Below, piece after piece: positions 1 to 7,756 of a DNA stretch of 64,000 nt. Both the position numbers and the translations under genes were made by a program. Positions within the stretch are counted from its first letter, which is position 1, and each line of letters begins with the position of its first letter. The notes beneath the pieces were generated by a model. The model was not told where the DNA came from and made no database searches. It saw only the letters and a program-made list of their open reading frames with translations. The stretch spans positions 62,001 through 126,000 of the forward strand of contig JADKFR010000013.1 in NCBI GenBank assembly GCA_016717345.1, given 5' to 3'. The DNA comes from Propionibacteriaceae bacterium (GTDB taxonomy: Bacteria > Actinomycetota > Actinomycetes > Propionibacteriales > Propionibacteriaceae).

Positions 1-1
1 C

Positions 2-124
2 GTGATCCAGACGATCATCACTTTCCAGGGGACCCTGAGTTCGTGGTGGACAAAGATCTTCATCGGGGCACTGCTGCTGGTATTCATCATCCTGCAGAAG
101 GTGCTCACATCCCGCCGGACGTAG
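2..124 (+). CDS. sugar ABC transporter permease, C-terminal end (YjfF-like), partial
   Basis: Only the last 40 residues are inside the window; the reading frame is open from base 2 to a TAG at 122-124. The tail has a short loop with the motif GTLSSWWTK followed by one hydrophobic helix (IFIGALLLVFIILQ) and a basic end. That layout matches the last segment of RbsC/YjfF-type permeases, inner-membrane subunits of ribose- or galactofuranose-type ABC importers. The LacI-family regulator starts 60 bases downstream on the same strand, which fits a carbohydrate uptake locus extending to the left. The exact sugar cannot be told from this fragment. Confidence 0.6.
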   Translation: MIQTIITFQGTLSSWWTKIFIGALLLVFIILQKVLTSRRT

Positions 125-184
125 GCGACCGCTCGTTATCATCACACCGTCCGGCCCGACCGCCAGGCGGGGGAGGGGTTCGCC

Positions 185-1207
185 ATGGGCGATGAGGAAC
201 GGGCGAAAGCTGCCACGATCTTCGATGTCGCGCGCCTGGCCGGAGTGTCGCACCAGACCGTGTCACGCGTCCTCAACGACCTTCCCAATGTTCGTCCGGC
301 CACCCGGGAGCGCGTCGAGCGGGCTATCAAGCAGTTGCGCTACATCCCGTCCCCGGCCGCGCGCGCGCTCGTCACCAGACGCTCGCGGATGATCGGGCTG
401 ATCACGATCGGCGCCCCCGATTTCGGTGGCGGCATGACCACGGCCTACTTCAACGAGGCGGCCCGCGAGGAGCGGTACGCCGTTGTGATGGCGAGCCTGC
501 TCCAGGCCGACATGGCCAGCCTCCGGCAAGCAGCAGAGGTGCTGGTGCGACAGAACGTCGAAGCGATCGTGATGATCACCAGTAACCGCTCTTCCCTGGG
601 GATCGTGGAGTCGATGGAACTCGGGGTGCCGTTCGTGGCCGTGGCCTCCCAGGGCGCCGGCCTGCACCGGGTGTCGGTGGACCTGATGGCCGGCGCCCGG
701 CGGGCCGTGCGCCACCTGACCGATCTGGGACACGTCCAGATCCGGCACCTCGCCGGGCCCGGCGAATCGATGGACGCCACCGAGCGGGTGCGGGGGTGGC
801 GGGAGGCCCTGAGCGAGCACGGGCTGGTGGCACAGGAACCCCTGATCGGTGACTGGAGCGCCAACAGCGGCTACCTCAATGCCCGGGCACTGATCACCCA
901 GGGTGACTTCACGGCGATCTTCGCGGGCAACGACCTGATGGCGCTCGGGGCGATCCACGCGCTGGGCGAAGCGGGACTGCGGGTTCCCCAGGACGTCAGC
1001 ATCATCGGCTTCGACGACATCCCCGAAGCCCAGCACTTCGCCCCGCCGCTGACCACCATGCGCCAGGACTTCGCCCAATTGGGCCGCGACACCATGGAGG
1101 TCGTACTGGCGGTGCTGCGCGACGAAGAGGTGGGCAACCCGATCCTGCGCGTCCCCGCGCTGATGGTCCGGGCCAGCACCGGGCCGGCAGCCCCCCGGCC
1201 TCACTAG
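185..1207 (+). CDS. LacI family transcriptional regulator
   Basis: A 340-residue DNA-binding regulator. The N-terminus carries the LacI helix-turn-helix and hinge (IFDVARLAGVSHQTVSRVLN at about residues 12-31, then the LRYIPSPAARAL hinge). The rest is a periplasmic-binding-protein-like sugar-sensing domain ending with the family motif DVSIIGFDDIPEA near residues 273-285. Length is normal for the family. It follows a sugar ABC permease by 60 bases, so it probably controls that transport operon in response to a sugar. The ATG at 185 is preceded by GGGGAGGGG at 169-177. It is the last gene of the unit before a tRNA. Confidence 0.9.
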   Translation: MGDEERAKAATIFDVARLAGVSHQTVSRVLNDLPNVRPATRERVERAIKQLRYIPSPAARALVTRRSRMIGLITIGAPDFGGGMTTAYFNEAAREERYAVVMASLLQADMASLRQAAEVLVRQNVEAIVMITSNRSSLGIVESMELGVPFVAVASQGAGLHRVSVDLMAGARRAVRHLTDLGHVQIRHLAGPGESMDATERVRGWREALSEHGLVAQEPLIGDWSANSGYLNARALITQGDFTAIFAGNDLMALGAIHALGEAGLRVPQDVSIIGFDDIPEAQHFAPPLTTMRQDFAQLGRDTMEVVLAVLRDEEVGNPILRVPALMVRASTGPAAPRPH

Positions 1208-1219
1208 AATCAGGCGACG

Positions 1220-1296
1220 GCCCCCATGGCCCAACCGGCAGAGGCAGGCGGCTTAAACCCGCCCAAGTATGGGTTCGAATCCCATTGGGGGCACCA
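1220..1296 (+). tRNA. tRNA with UAA anticodon (tRNA-Leu-like), short variable loop, encoded CCA
   Basis: A full cloverleaf can be drawn. The acceptor stem pairs 1220-1226 with 1286-1292 (7 of 7). The D stem is 3 bp, with GG at 1237-1238 in the loop. The anticodon stem pairs 1247-1251 with 1259-1263, loop CTTAAAC, anticodon TAA at 1254-1256. The T stem pairs 1269-1273 with 1281-1285 around TTCGAAT. The discriminator is A (1293) and CCA is encoded at 1294-1296. The anticodon reads the leucine codon UUA. The variable region is only 5 nt (1264-1268), whereas bacterial tRNA-Leu normally has a long variable arm. It is therefore either an unusual class I-shaped leucine tRNA or a tRNA with another identity. 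Confidence 0.85.
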
Positions 1297-1421
1297 CCAC
1301 TCAGGGAGAGGTCAGGGTCGCGCCCGGGAGGGAACAAAGCTGACTCACAGCAGCGTTGCTTACCATGGACGCAGACGACGAGGTGGCTCGTCGCCCACTC
1401 TTGCGAAGGAATGATCCACAG

Positions 1422-2246
1422 ATGCGTAGCAACAACCCGGTCCTCTCGAAGGCCGACTCCTGGCAGACCCAGCCGGTCACCGGCCAGTTCGCACCTGGTC
1501 AGACCTACCCCGGCCAGGTCGGCGCCCCTTATGACCCCCAGTTCCAGCCCGCGCAGCCCGACCTGAGGCAGCAGGGCGTGATGACGATCGACGACGTGAT
1601 CACCAAGTCGGCCGTCGTCATGGGCGTCCTGATGCTCACCGCGGCCCTCACCTTCATGTACCTGCCGGCCCAGCTCCTCTACCCGGCCATGATCATCGCC
1701 GGGCTGGTCGCCTTCGGCACCGTGATGCTGGTGAGCTTCCGACGCGCGATCAATCCCGGCTTCGTGCTGGCCTACGCCGCGATCGAGGGTGTCTTCATCG
1801 GCGCCATCAGCAAGGTGTTCGAGTCGCTGTACCCCGGCATTGTGACCCCTGCCGTGCTCGGCACGTTCGTCGCCGCCGGTGCCACCCTGTTCGCGTACAA
1901 GGCCTTCCGGATCAAGGTCACCGACAAGTTCCGCAAGATGATCGTGATCGGCACCATCGCCTACGCGGGCGTCCTGTTCGTGAACTTCATCCTGTCGCTG
2001 TTCGGTGTCAACACCGGCATCATCTCCGTCACCGGTCAGGTGAGCGTGATCGCGCTGCTGGCCTCGGCCGTCGGGGTTGGGCTGGCTGTGTTCAACCTGA
2101 TCCTCGACTTCGACTACATCGAACAGGGGATCGCGGTTCGCGCGCCGGCCAGTGAGTCCTGGCGGGCCGCCTTCGGCCTCACCGTCACGATGGTCTGGCT
2201 CTACACCGAGATCCTCCGGATCCTGTCCTACTTCCAACGGAACTGA
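1422..2246 (+). CDS. Bax inhibitor-1/YccA family membrane protein
   Basis: A 274-residue integral membrane protein of the UPF0005/YccA group. It has a Gln/Pro-rich soluble N-terminus of about 50 residues, then MTIDDVITKSAVVMGV and six or seven hydrophobic segments, with the family-type signature NLILDFDYIEQGI near residues 226-238. Homologs include YccA, which interacts with FtsH, and YetJ, a pH-sensitive calcium leak channel; the role here is unknown. The start is placed at ATG 1422 because homologs begin with a similar NNPVLSK-type sequence and GAAGGA lies at 1405-1410; a longer frame runs upstream through non-conserved sequence. A strong hairpin follows the stop codon. Confidence 0.85.
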   Translation: MRSNNPVLSKADSWQTQPVTGQFAPGQTYPGQVGAPYDPQFQPAQPDLRQQGVMTIDDVITKSAVVMGVLMLTAALTFMYLPAQLLYPAMIIAGLVAFGTVMLVSFRRAINPGFVLAYAAIEGVFIGAISKVFESLYPGIVTPAVLGTFVAAGATLFAYKAFRIKVTDKFRKMIVIGTIAYAGVLFVNFILSLFGVNTGIISVTGQVSVIALLASAVGVGLAVFNLILDFDYIEQGIAVRAPASESWRAAFGLTVTMVWLYTEILRILSYFQRN

Positions 2247-2258
2247 CATCACAGCCTG

Positions 2259-2284
2259 AACGGCCCCCCGAGAGGGGGGCCGTT
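2259..2284. terminator. bidirectional hairpin terminator
   Basis: An 11-bp perfect stem (2259-2269 with 2274-2284) and a GAGA loop lie between the converging YccA-like and Nudix genes. The arm is AACGGCCCCCC. The flanking T run is short, as is usual in high-GC genomes. Confidence 0.75.
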
Positions 2285-2313
2285 CGGCGTTTCTGGACGG
2301 AATCGAGCGGCGG

Positions 2314-3024
2314 CTAGACCGCAGGGCGCCAGGCGTCGACCAGCGTCTGCAGGTGTCGCTCCAGGAGTGCGCGGGCACCCGAGGACCACGAGGTGGCGTC
2401 CCAGCGGGTCAGCGGGATCCAGGCCGCCGCGGAGGTCGTTCCGCCGACGTCGTTGACGATCGGCTCGGACGGGTCGGGACAGCGGCCGGCGAAGATGATG
2501 CGCACGGCGTGGAAGTCCTCGACGAACCCGGCGGGGGAGCGTCCGATCCAGTGATCGGTCTGCACGTCCAGGAGGTGGGAGATCTCCAGGCTCTGGCCGG
2601 ATTCCTCCTGGAGCTCTCGCACCACGGCCTCCGCGGGGTTCTCGCCCAGGTCGATGCCGCCTCCGGGCAGGCCCCACAAGCCCGGGACGGCTGTCTTGTC
2701 GGAGAACTGGGTGCCGAGGATGCCCAGCGGTGACAACGTGATCGCGTAGGCGGCGAGCCGTTGCCGGGCCGCCGGCGCGCCGGCTGACAGGTCAAGCCCG
2801 GGGTCGGTCGAACGGGTGCGCTGCAGGGCCCGGTAATTGATCCGGCGGCCGTGGCGGGCGATCTGCAGGGTCAGGGTCAGGTCGGGTGCCCGGCCCGTGA
2901 CCGAGAGCGGACGGATGATCCGGAAGCCCTTCTCCCAGGCCAGGCGGTGAGGGTCGGCGCCATGCGGAAGGACGCGGGTGAACACCGCGCTCCCGCCGGC
3001 GACCTCCACCCCGATGATCCTCAT
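2314..3024 (-). CDS. Nudix hydrolase
   Basis: A 236-residue protein. A complete Nudix box occurs at about residues 121-144 (GGGIDLGENPAEAVVRELQE then ESG), with the E residues that bind Mg2+ in nucleoside-diphosphate-X hydrolases. About 100 residues before the Nudix fold have no recognised domain, so this is longer than the minimal family member. The substrate is not predictable. ATG at 3024 is chosen; a TTG codon sits just before it in frame. It converges on the YccA-like gene across a hairpin, and is divergent from the metallopeptidase gene. Confidence 0.8.
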   Translation of the reverse strand: MRIIGVEVAGGSAVFTRVLPHGADPHRLAWEKGFRIIRPLSVTGRAPDLTLTLQIARHGRRINYRALQRTRSTDPGLDLSAGAPAARQRLAAYAITLSPLGILGTQFSDKTAVPGLWGLPGGGIDLGENPAEAVVRELQEESGQSLEISHLLDVQTDHWIGRSPAGFVEDFHAVRIIFAGRCPDPSEPIVNDVGGTTSAAAWIPLTRWDATSWSSGARALLERHLQTLVDAWRPAV

Positions 3025-3105
3025 CAATTCATGATGGCCGAGGGGAAGGACGAAACCAAGCCAGGCGCGGCACCTATGATTGATCGCGGCGAGAAGGAGT
3101 CATGG

Positions 3106-3960
3106 ATGCAGTACAACAGGGATGCCCAGTTGGATACCTCTCAGATGGGCTCCGGTGGCCGGCGCGGAGGCGCTGTCGCGATCGGTGGCGGGGCGGGCAT
3201 CCTGATCATGATCCTTGCCATGGTCTTCGGGTTCGATCCTGGGGCGCTGACGGGAGGCGCTGCTGCGCCCGCCCCGCAGGACAACCCGTACGCCCAATGT
3301 CAGACCGGCGCCGACATCGAGTCGAACCGTGACTGCCGCTTCGTCGCCTACACCAACTCGATCCAGGCCTTCTGGGCGACCCAGCTCAGCGGTTACACCC
3401 AGGCCAAGACCGTCACTTTCACCGGTCAGGTCGCCACGGGCTGCGGCACGGCGACGTCAGCGGTGGGTCCCTTCTACTGCCCGTCCGACAAGACGGTCTA
3501 CCTCGACACCGGTTTCTTCGACCAGATGCTCGAAGGCCAACTCGGCGCCAAGGGCGGCGACGCCGCGGAGGCGTATGTGATCGCCCACGAGTACGGTCAC
3601 CACATCTCGAACTTGACCGGGGTCATGGCCCAAGCCCAATCCTCCACCGCGACCGGCCCCACCTCGGGGTCGGTGCGCCTCGAACTGCAGGCCGACTGCT
3701 TTGCCGGCGCGTGGATGGCGAACGCGTCGAATGATCCGAACTCACCCATCACCGAGATCACCCAGGACGACCTCAACCGGGCCGTGGACGCCGCGATCGC
3801 CGTCGGCGACGACCGGATCCAGCAGGCGTCGACGGGACGTGTTGATCGCGAGGCCTGGACCCACGGCTCGTCCGCCCAGCGGAAGTACTGGATGGCCAAG
3901 GGGTACTCGACCGGCGATCCGTCGCAGTGCGACACCTTCGCCAGTGGGGCGCTGGGCTGA
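3106..3960 (+). CDS. neutral zinc metallopeptidase (YpfJ family)
   Basis: A 284-residue protein with one N-terminal membrane segment (about residues 23-42), so probably anchored with the peptidase outside. The zinc motif HEYGH is at 161-165, followed by the downstream acidic motif LELQADCFAGAW expected for this family. Four cysteines (65, 77, 113, 125) in the external part could form disulfides. ATG at 3106 is preceded by GAAGGAG at 3093-3099 with good spacing; longer upstream frames have no support. A TATGAT box at 3075-3080 could be the -10. Physiological substrates of the family are unknown. A DNA methylase gene starts 18 bases after the stop. Confidence 0.85.
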   Translation: MQYNRDAQLDTSQMGSGGRRGGAVAIGGGAGILIMILAMVFGFDPGALTGGAAAPAPQDNPYAQCQTGADIESNRDCRFVAYTNSIQAFWATQLSGYTQAKTVTFTGQVATGCGTATSAVGPFYCPSDKTVYLDTGFFDQMLEGQLGAKGGDAAEAYVIAHEYGHHISNLTGVMAQAQSSTATGPTSGSVRLELQADCFAGAWMANASNDPNSPITEITQDDLNRAVDAAIAVGDDRIQQASTGRVDREAWTHGSSAQRKYWMAKGYSTGDPSQCDTFASGALG

Positions 3961-3978
3961 GCGACCCGTCGGCCGGCC

Positions 3979-5037
3979 GTGATCAAGTACCTCGGCTCGA
4001 AACGGCGCCTGGTCGGTGAGATCGGCGACCTGCTGACCGCGACGGACGCCGCCACGGCGGTGGACCTTTTCACCGGCACCACGCGGGTCGCCCAGGAATT
4101 CTGCCGACGCGGTGCCCAGGTGACGGCGGTCGACGTGGCCGCCTACTCGGAAGTGCTTGCCCAGTGCTACGTCGAGACCGACGTGGCCTCGATCGAGCCT
4201 GCTGAGGTGGCCGAGGCCTTGCGGCGACTCTCACAACTGCCGGATCGCCGCGGCTACGTGACCGAGGTCTTCGCCGAACAAGCGAGGTATTTTCACCCCG
4301 ACAACGCGCGCCGGATCGACGCGATCCGCGACGGGATCGACGCCTGGTACCCCGACGGCCCGCTGCGTCCGATCCTGTTGACGTCCCTGCTCGAAGCCGC
4401 CGACGCGGTCGACTCCACCGTGGGGCTGCAGATGGCCTTCCTCAAGGAGTGGGCGCCCCGGGCCCTGCGTCCGCTGCGGTTGCGTCCACCGGTGCTCGTC
4501 CCCGGCTCTGGACGCGCCCTGCGGTGCGACGCCCTGGAGGCCGTGCGGACGATGGGACCGGTCGATCTTGCCTATCTCGATCCGCCCTACAACCAGCACC
4601 GCTATTACACGAACTACCACGTCTGGGAAACGCTGGTGCGCTGGGACGCCCCGGCTCACTATGGGGTCGCCTGCAAGCGGGAGGACGCCCGCGATCCGGC
4701 CACCAAGAGCGCCTTCAACTACCGCTCGCGGATGCCGCAGGCGCTGGCGGAGGTGATCACGCAGGTGCGGGCGACCACGGTGGTGGTGTCGTTCAGCAAT
4801 GAGGGCTTCCTGCCGCTGGCGGAGGTGCTGGAGCTCTGCGAAGCGCGCGGCCACCCGGTTCGGGTCCTCGCCCATGACACGCGGCGCTACATCGGGTCGG
4901 CGATCGGCGTCTATTCCCCCGGGGGGGTGAAGGTCGGCACCCAGGGCCCTTCCCGCAACGTTGAATACCTGCTGGTGAGTGCCCCCGAGGAGGTGCAGGA
5001 GCGACTGCCGAGGTTCGCCTCGCAGATCAGCTGTTGA
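3979..5037 (+). CDS. D12-class DNA adenine N6-methyltransferase (Dam-like)
   Basis: A 352-residue protein. It starts MIKYLGSKRRLV, the typical start of D12-class adenine methylases, has the AdoMet-binding motif DLFTGTTRV at 29-37, and the catalytic motif DPPY at 201-204. It should transfer a methyl group from S-adenosylmethionine to N6 of adenine in a target site that cannot be predicted here. No restriction endonuclase or specificity gene is adjacent, so it looks like an orphan methylase, possibly used for gene regulation or acquired from a phage or a lost restriction system. GTG is the start. It lies 18 bases after the metallopeptidase and its 3' end overlaps the opposing lipoprotein gene by 11 bases. 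Confidence 0.85.
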   Translation: MIKYLGSKRRLVGEIGDLLTATDAATAVDLFTGTTRVAQEFCRRGAQVTAVDVAAYSEVLAQCYVETDVASIEPAEVAEALRRLSQLPDRRGYVTEVFAEQARYFHPDNARRIDAIRDGIDAWYPDGPLRPILLTSLLEAADAVDSTVGLQMAFLKEWAPRALRPLRLRPPVLVPGSGRALRCDALEAVRTMGPVDLAYLDPPYNQHRYYTNYHVWETLVRWDAPAHYGVACKREDARDPATKSAFNYRSRMPQALAEVITQVRATTVVVSFSNEGFLPLAEVLELCEARGHPVRVLAHDTRRYIGSAIGVYSPGGVKVGTQGPSRNVEYLLVSAPEEVQERLPRFASQISC

Positions 5038-5959
5038 TCTCGTGGCCGGCCAGGTCGGTCTCCAGCGACACCCCGCCCACGCTGAAGTACATGCGCGGCG
5101 TCCCCAACTGCTCCCGATCGTCGATCTCCACGCTCCACTCCTGGTCGCTGGCAAGGTCGTGGCGTCGGATGGTCCGCTGGGCGACCTCCCAGATGGTCTC
5201 CGGGTCGATGTCGGCGACGCTGATCAGGGGCAGGCTGGTCGTCTCGCTCCGGGCGATGGTGGTGGCCGGGACCTTAGCCGTCCGCTGGCGACGCGTGACG
5301 CTCTTGGCGCTCAGCGCCGGGAAGTCCACCCAGACGCCGAGGCTCGACTTGACCCCGACCGAATAGGCCAGGGTGCGGACACCGACCACCTCCTGAAGAC
5401 CCTTCGTCAGGCCATCGAGGGTCTGGAAGTCGAGGGTCTCCAGCAGGCTGCCGTCCGGATTGAAGAACACGGTGCGCGACTCCGGATTGGTGGTCACCGT
5501 CATCATCACCTGGCCGCCGGAATAGTCGACGATCTGCAAGGTCTGGTTCTTCTCGGAGTCGGACTGGACGGCGGCGGTCCGGAACAGGCGGCCGACGTCT
5601 GAGATGTCGAAGTCGTCGATGTCGAAGGTGGCCTGGTCGACGTAAGCAAGGTCGCTGGCCACCTGTTCGACCTTGCCGTCGCGGTAGGCCCAGGTCAGCG
5701 GGGTGTCCGCTCCGGTGAGGACGCTGATCGACACGGTCTCGCGGGCCACCTGAACCATGATCAGGTCGCGGGACCCGGCCGCGCCCATCAGTTCGTCGAC
5801 CTCGGCCTTGGCGGCCCCGGGAAGCGTGAAATCGCGACTGGCAGGGGTGGCTGAAACCGACGGGGTCGCGGACGGGACCCCGGACTGGCATCCGGCAGGC
5901 AAAAGCGCCAGGAGCGCCAGGACCACCGTCGCGGCGCGCAGTCGTCGGCGCGAAACCAT
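5027..5959 (-). CDS. putative lipoprotein of unknown function
   Basis: A 310-residue exported protein. It begins with basic residues, a hydrophobic stretch (TVVLALLALLP) and Cys24 in the context LLPAGC, a plausible though atypical lipobox (P at -3), followed by a Ser/Thr/Pro/Ala linker. The mature part is mostly beta-like with no domain I recognise. It may be a cell-surface sensor or binding lipoprotein, but no function is assigned. It is convergent with, and overlaps, the D12 methylase gene, and diverges from the DNA glycosylase gene. Confidence 0.6.
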   Translation of the reverse strand: MVSRRRLRAATVVLALLALLPAGCQSGVPSATPSVSATPASRDFTLPGAAKAEVDELMGAAGSRDLIMVQVARETVSISVLTGADTPLTWAYRDGKVEQVASDLAYVDQATFDIDDFDISDVGRLFRTAAVQSDSEKNQTLQIVDYSGGQVMMTVTTNPESRTVFFNPDGSLLETLDFQTLDGLTKGLQEVVGVRTLAYSVGVKSSLGVWVDFPALSAKSVTRRQRTAKVPATTIARSETTSLPLISVADIDPETIWEVAQRTIRRHDLASDQEWSVEIDDREQLGTPRMYFSVGGVSLETDLAGHEINS

Positions 5960-6015
5960 AGCAGCGAGGGTACCCCGCCTGGCTGTCGGGCAGCGAAGCC
6001 CCTCATACTGAGGAC

Positions 6016-6597
6016 GTGGTCGACCTCAGCGCCCCCGCCCTGGAGGTCGCCCCCGCCCTGTTGGGCTGCTTGGTGACCCAGGGGGACGTGGTCGTCCGGA
6101 TGACCGAAGTGGAGGCCTACGCAGGCTGGGACGACCCCGCCGCGCATGCTTTCGGCGGTCCCCGGCCGCACACCCGTACCCTGTTCGGTGCGCCCGGGAC
6201 CTTGTACTGCTACCGCTCGTACGGGATCCATGTCTGCGGGAATCTGGTGTGCGGCCCCGCCGGCAGTGGCTCGGCCGTGTTGTTGCGCTCTGGTGCGGTG
6301 GTCGCCGGCATCGATCGGGCCCGGCTGCGGCGTCCCGGGGTGGAGGACGCGGCATTGGCTCGCGGTCCTGGCAACCTGGGTCGCGTCATGGGGTGGAGCG
6401 TGGCTGATTCGGGCGGGCGGGTCGGGGAGGCCGGGCTGGAGTTGGCTGACCCCGTCGGGCCGGTCGGGGTGGTTCGACAGGGCCCGCGGGTCGGGGTCTC
6501 GGTGGCCCGGGTGCGGCCCTGGCGGTTCTGGCTGGCAGACGAGCCCACCGTCTCGCGCTATCGAAGCAGCCCACGGGTGCGTCCGCCGGCGTGGTGA
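6016..6597 (+). CDS. mpg: DNA-3-methyladenine glycosylase (AAG/Mpg family)
   Basis: A 193-residue enzyme that removes alkylated purines such as 3-methyladenine from DNA in base excision repair. Sequence marks of the AAG fold include VVVRMTEVEAYAG (with the catalytic Glu), DDPAAHAFGGPRPHTR, and YCYRSYGIHVCGNLVC. Length is normal for the bacterial family. GTG at 6016 is six bases after CATACT, consistent with a leaderless start. The 700-base gap that follows holds repeats and no gene. Confidence 0.92.
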   Translation: MVDLSAPALEVAPALLGCLVTQGDVVVRMTEVEAYAGWDDPAAHAFGGPRPHTRTLFGAPGTLYCYRSYGIHVCGNLVCGPAGSGSAVLLRSGAVVAGIDRARLRRPGVEDAALARGPGNLGRVMGWSVADSGGRVGEAGLELADPVGPVGVVRQGPRVGVSVARVRPWRFWLADEPTVSRYRSSPRVRPPAW

Positions 6598-6673
6598 GTG
6601 TCCCGGGAAGTGGTCACGGCAGCACAGCGTCCACGGCGTGGGTCACCATGGTCTTGCCCGAACAGGCGAAGGC

Positions 6674-6696
6674 CGGACCAAGTATGAGTTGGTCCG
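6674..6696 (+). repeat. palindromic repeat, copy 1
   Basis: Perfect 8-bp stem CGGACCAA/TTGGTCCG around the loop GTATGAG. The reverse complement of the copy at 7095-7117 matches this sequence at 22 of 23 positions, so the two form an inverted pair 398 bases apart. Confidence 0.75.
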
Positions 6697-6836
6697 CCTT
6701 CTGGTTTGTCCAGGATGGACGTCCCCTGAACTCGGTCAGCCCGCCTGATCCGTCCGCCCGTCCCGGCGAACGCCCGCAGATCGCTCCGCTGGCTATGGAC
6801 CTCGATTGCTGTCCGACTGCTGATCTCGACGCTTCG

Positions 6837-6909
6837 CCCTTGCGGGTTCCGCCTGACGTCCCCCTCGCGGGTTTCGCTTCGCATCCCCCTTCCGGGTTCT
6901 GCCGTCGTG
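6837..6909. repeat. three degenerate tandem units of 24-25 bases
   Basis: Units begin at about 6837, 6861 and 6885. Each has the pattern CCC(C)T-N2-CGGGTT-N-YGC-N4 followed by a CGT/CAT-like end. Divergence between units is high, so this may be an old duplication. Confidence 0.4.
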
Positions 6910-7091
6910 ATCGGCGTGAGTCATTTGTACCCCCGCCGGCGGGACGACGCAAGGCCTGCAAGCAGGAATTCCGGGGCAATCTCCGCCTTTGTCGGCGTGT
7001 CGTTCGGGAGGTGAATCACTCGTGATGGATACTGTCCCGCCTGTCTCTGGTGTCCCAGCTGTCACGGTCAGAACCTGCCCCAGACGCATTA

Positions 7092-7120
7092 GACCGGACC
7101 AACTCATACGTGGTCCGGTC
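7092..7120 (-). repeat. palindromic repeat, copy 2 (inverted)
   Basis: Perfect 10-bp stem GACCGGACCA/TGGTCCGGTC with a 9-base loop (7102-7110). Its core 7095-7117 is the inverted copy of 6674-6696 with one mismatch. It lies about 180 bases before the AHSA1-domain gene. Confidence 0.75.
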
Positions 7121-7297
7121 GTGACTCCTTTCTATCCCGATCGGCCCCTGGCCGCCCGGAGCGACACGCTGACGGGCCGACCCGGTGACCTTCGCCGAAG
7201 TCTCGTGCGACTGCATCCGGGATTCGGGATCCTGAGTAGGGTGTCGGGTACGGGGTCGACCACGGAGGTCGACGTTCGACTCGGATCGAGGTAGGGC

Positions 7298-7714
7298 ATG
7301 ACTGATCAGATGGCGAGCGACACGCTCGAGAACCCTGTGGACACCACCGTGACTGTCAGCCGGTCGGTGTCCCTATCCGCCAAGGAATTCTGGAAGTTGC
7401 TGGTGACGCGCGCGGGCGCTGAGGCGCTGCTCGGCCCGGGGGGCGAACTGGGAGACAAGGGCGACAGTTGGCACGCCGCGGACGGCACCTTCGGCGTGAT
7501 TCGGTCCTATCACCCGCTGGAGCAGATCCGGTTCAGCTGGCACGCCGCTGACGAGGCACCCAAAACGATCGTCGACGTGCACCTGCGGGCGGCCGGCGAT
7601 TCCGAGACCACTGTCGAGATCGTCCACGAACACATCCCCAGCTACTTCGACGCGGGCAAGCTGAGCCGGCGTTGGGAGACCGCCCTGGAGAAACTCGCCA
7701 GCGCTGCCGAGTGA
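7298..7714 (+). CDS. SRPBCC/AHSA1 domain protein
   Basis: A 138-residue cytoplasmic protein of the START-like SRPBCC fold, AHSA1 (Hsp90 ATPase activator homolog) type. Family features are the first strand VTVSRSVSLSAKEFWKLL, the GxxWHAADGTFGVIRSYHPLEQIRFSW core, and TTVEIVHEHIPS near the end. Such proteins bind small hydrophobic ligands or act as stress proteins; the ligand is unknown. ATG at 7298 or 7310 could be used. A 9-bp hairpin follows the stop codon. Confidence 0.7.
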   Translation: MTDQMASDTLENPVDTTVTVSRSVSLSAKEFWKLLVTRAGAEALLGPGGELGDKGDSWHAADGTFGVIRSYHPLEQIRFSWHAADEAPKTIVDVHLRAAGDSETTVEIVHEHIPSYFDAGKLSRRWETALEKLASAAE

Positions 7715-7723
7715 TCGAGTCAT

Positions 7724-7746
7724 CCGGCCCCGGGTGTCGGGGCCGG
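7724..7746. terminator. hairpin terminator
   Basis: 9-bp perfect stem CCGGCCCCG/CGGGGCCGG with loop GGTGT, between the converging AHSA1 and GNAT genes. Confidence 0.65.
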
Positions 7747-7756
7747 GTCGGCGGTC

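Larger units (their letters stand above)
6598..7297. other. gene-free, repeat-rich 700-bp gap
   Basis: No convincing coding sequence is present between mpg and the AHSA1-domain gene; the open frames here are Arg/Gly/Ser-rich and overlap on both strands. The gap contains two near-identical hairpins in opposite orientation (6674-6696 and 7092-7120) and three degenerate tandem units of about 24-25 bases (6837-6909). It could be a decayed mobile or palindromic repeat element, or a regulatory region. Confidence 0.6.

Noticed and set aside
1226..1414. Small ORF overlapping the tRNA
   Set aside because: It reads through the tRNA and has no start context; it is an artefact of open GC-rich sequence.
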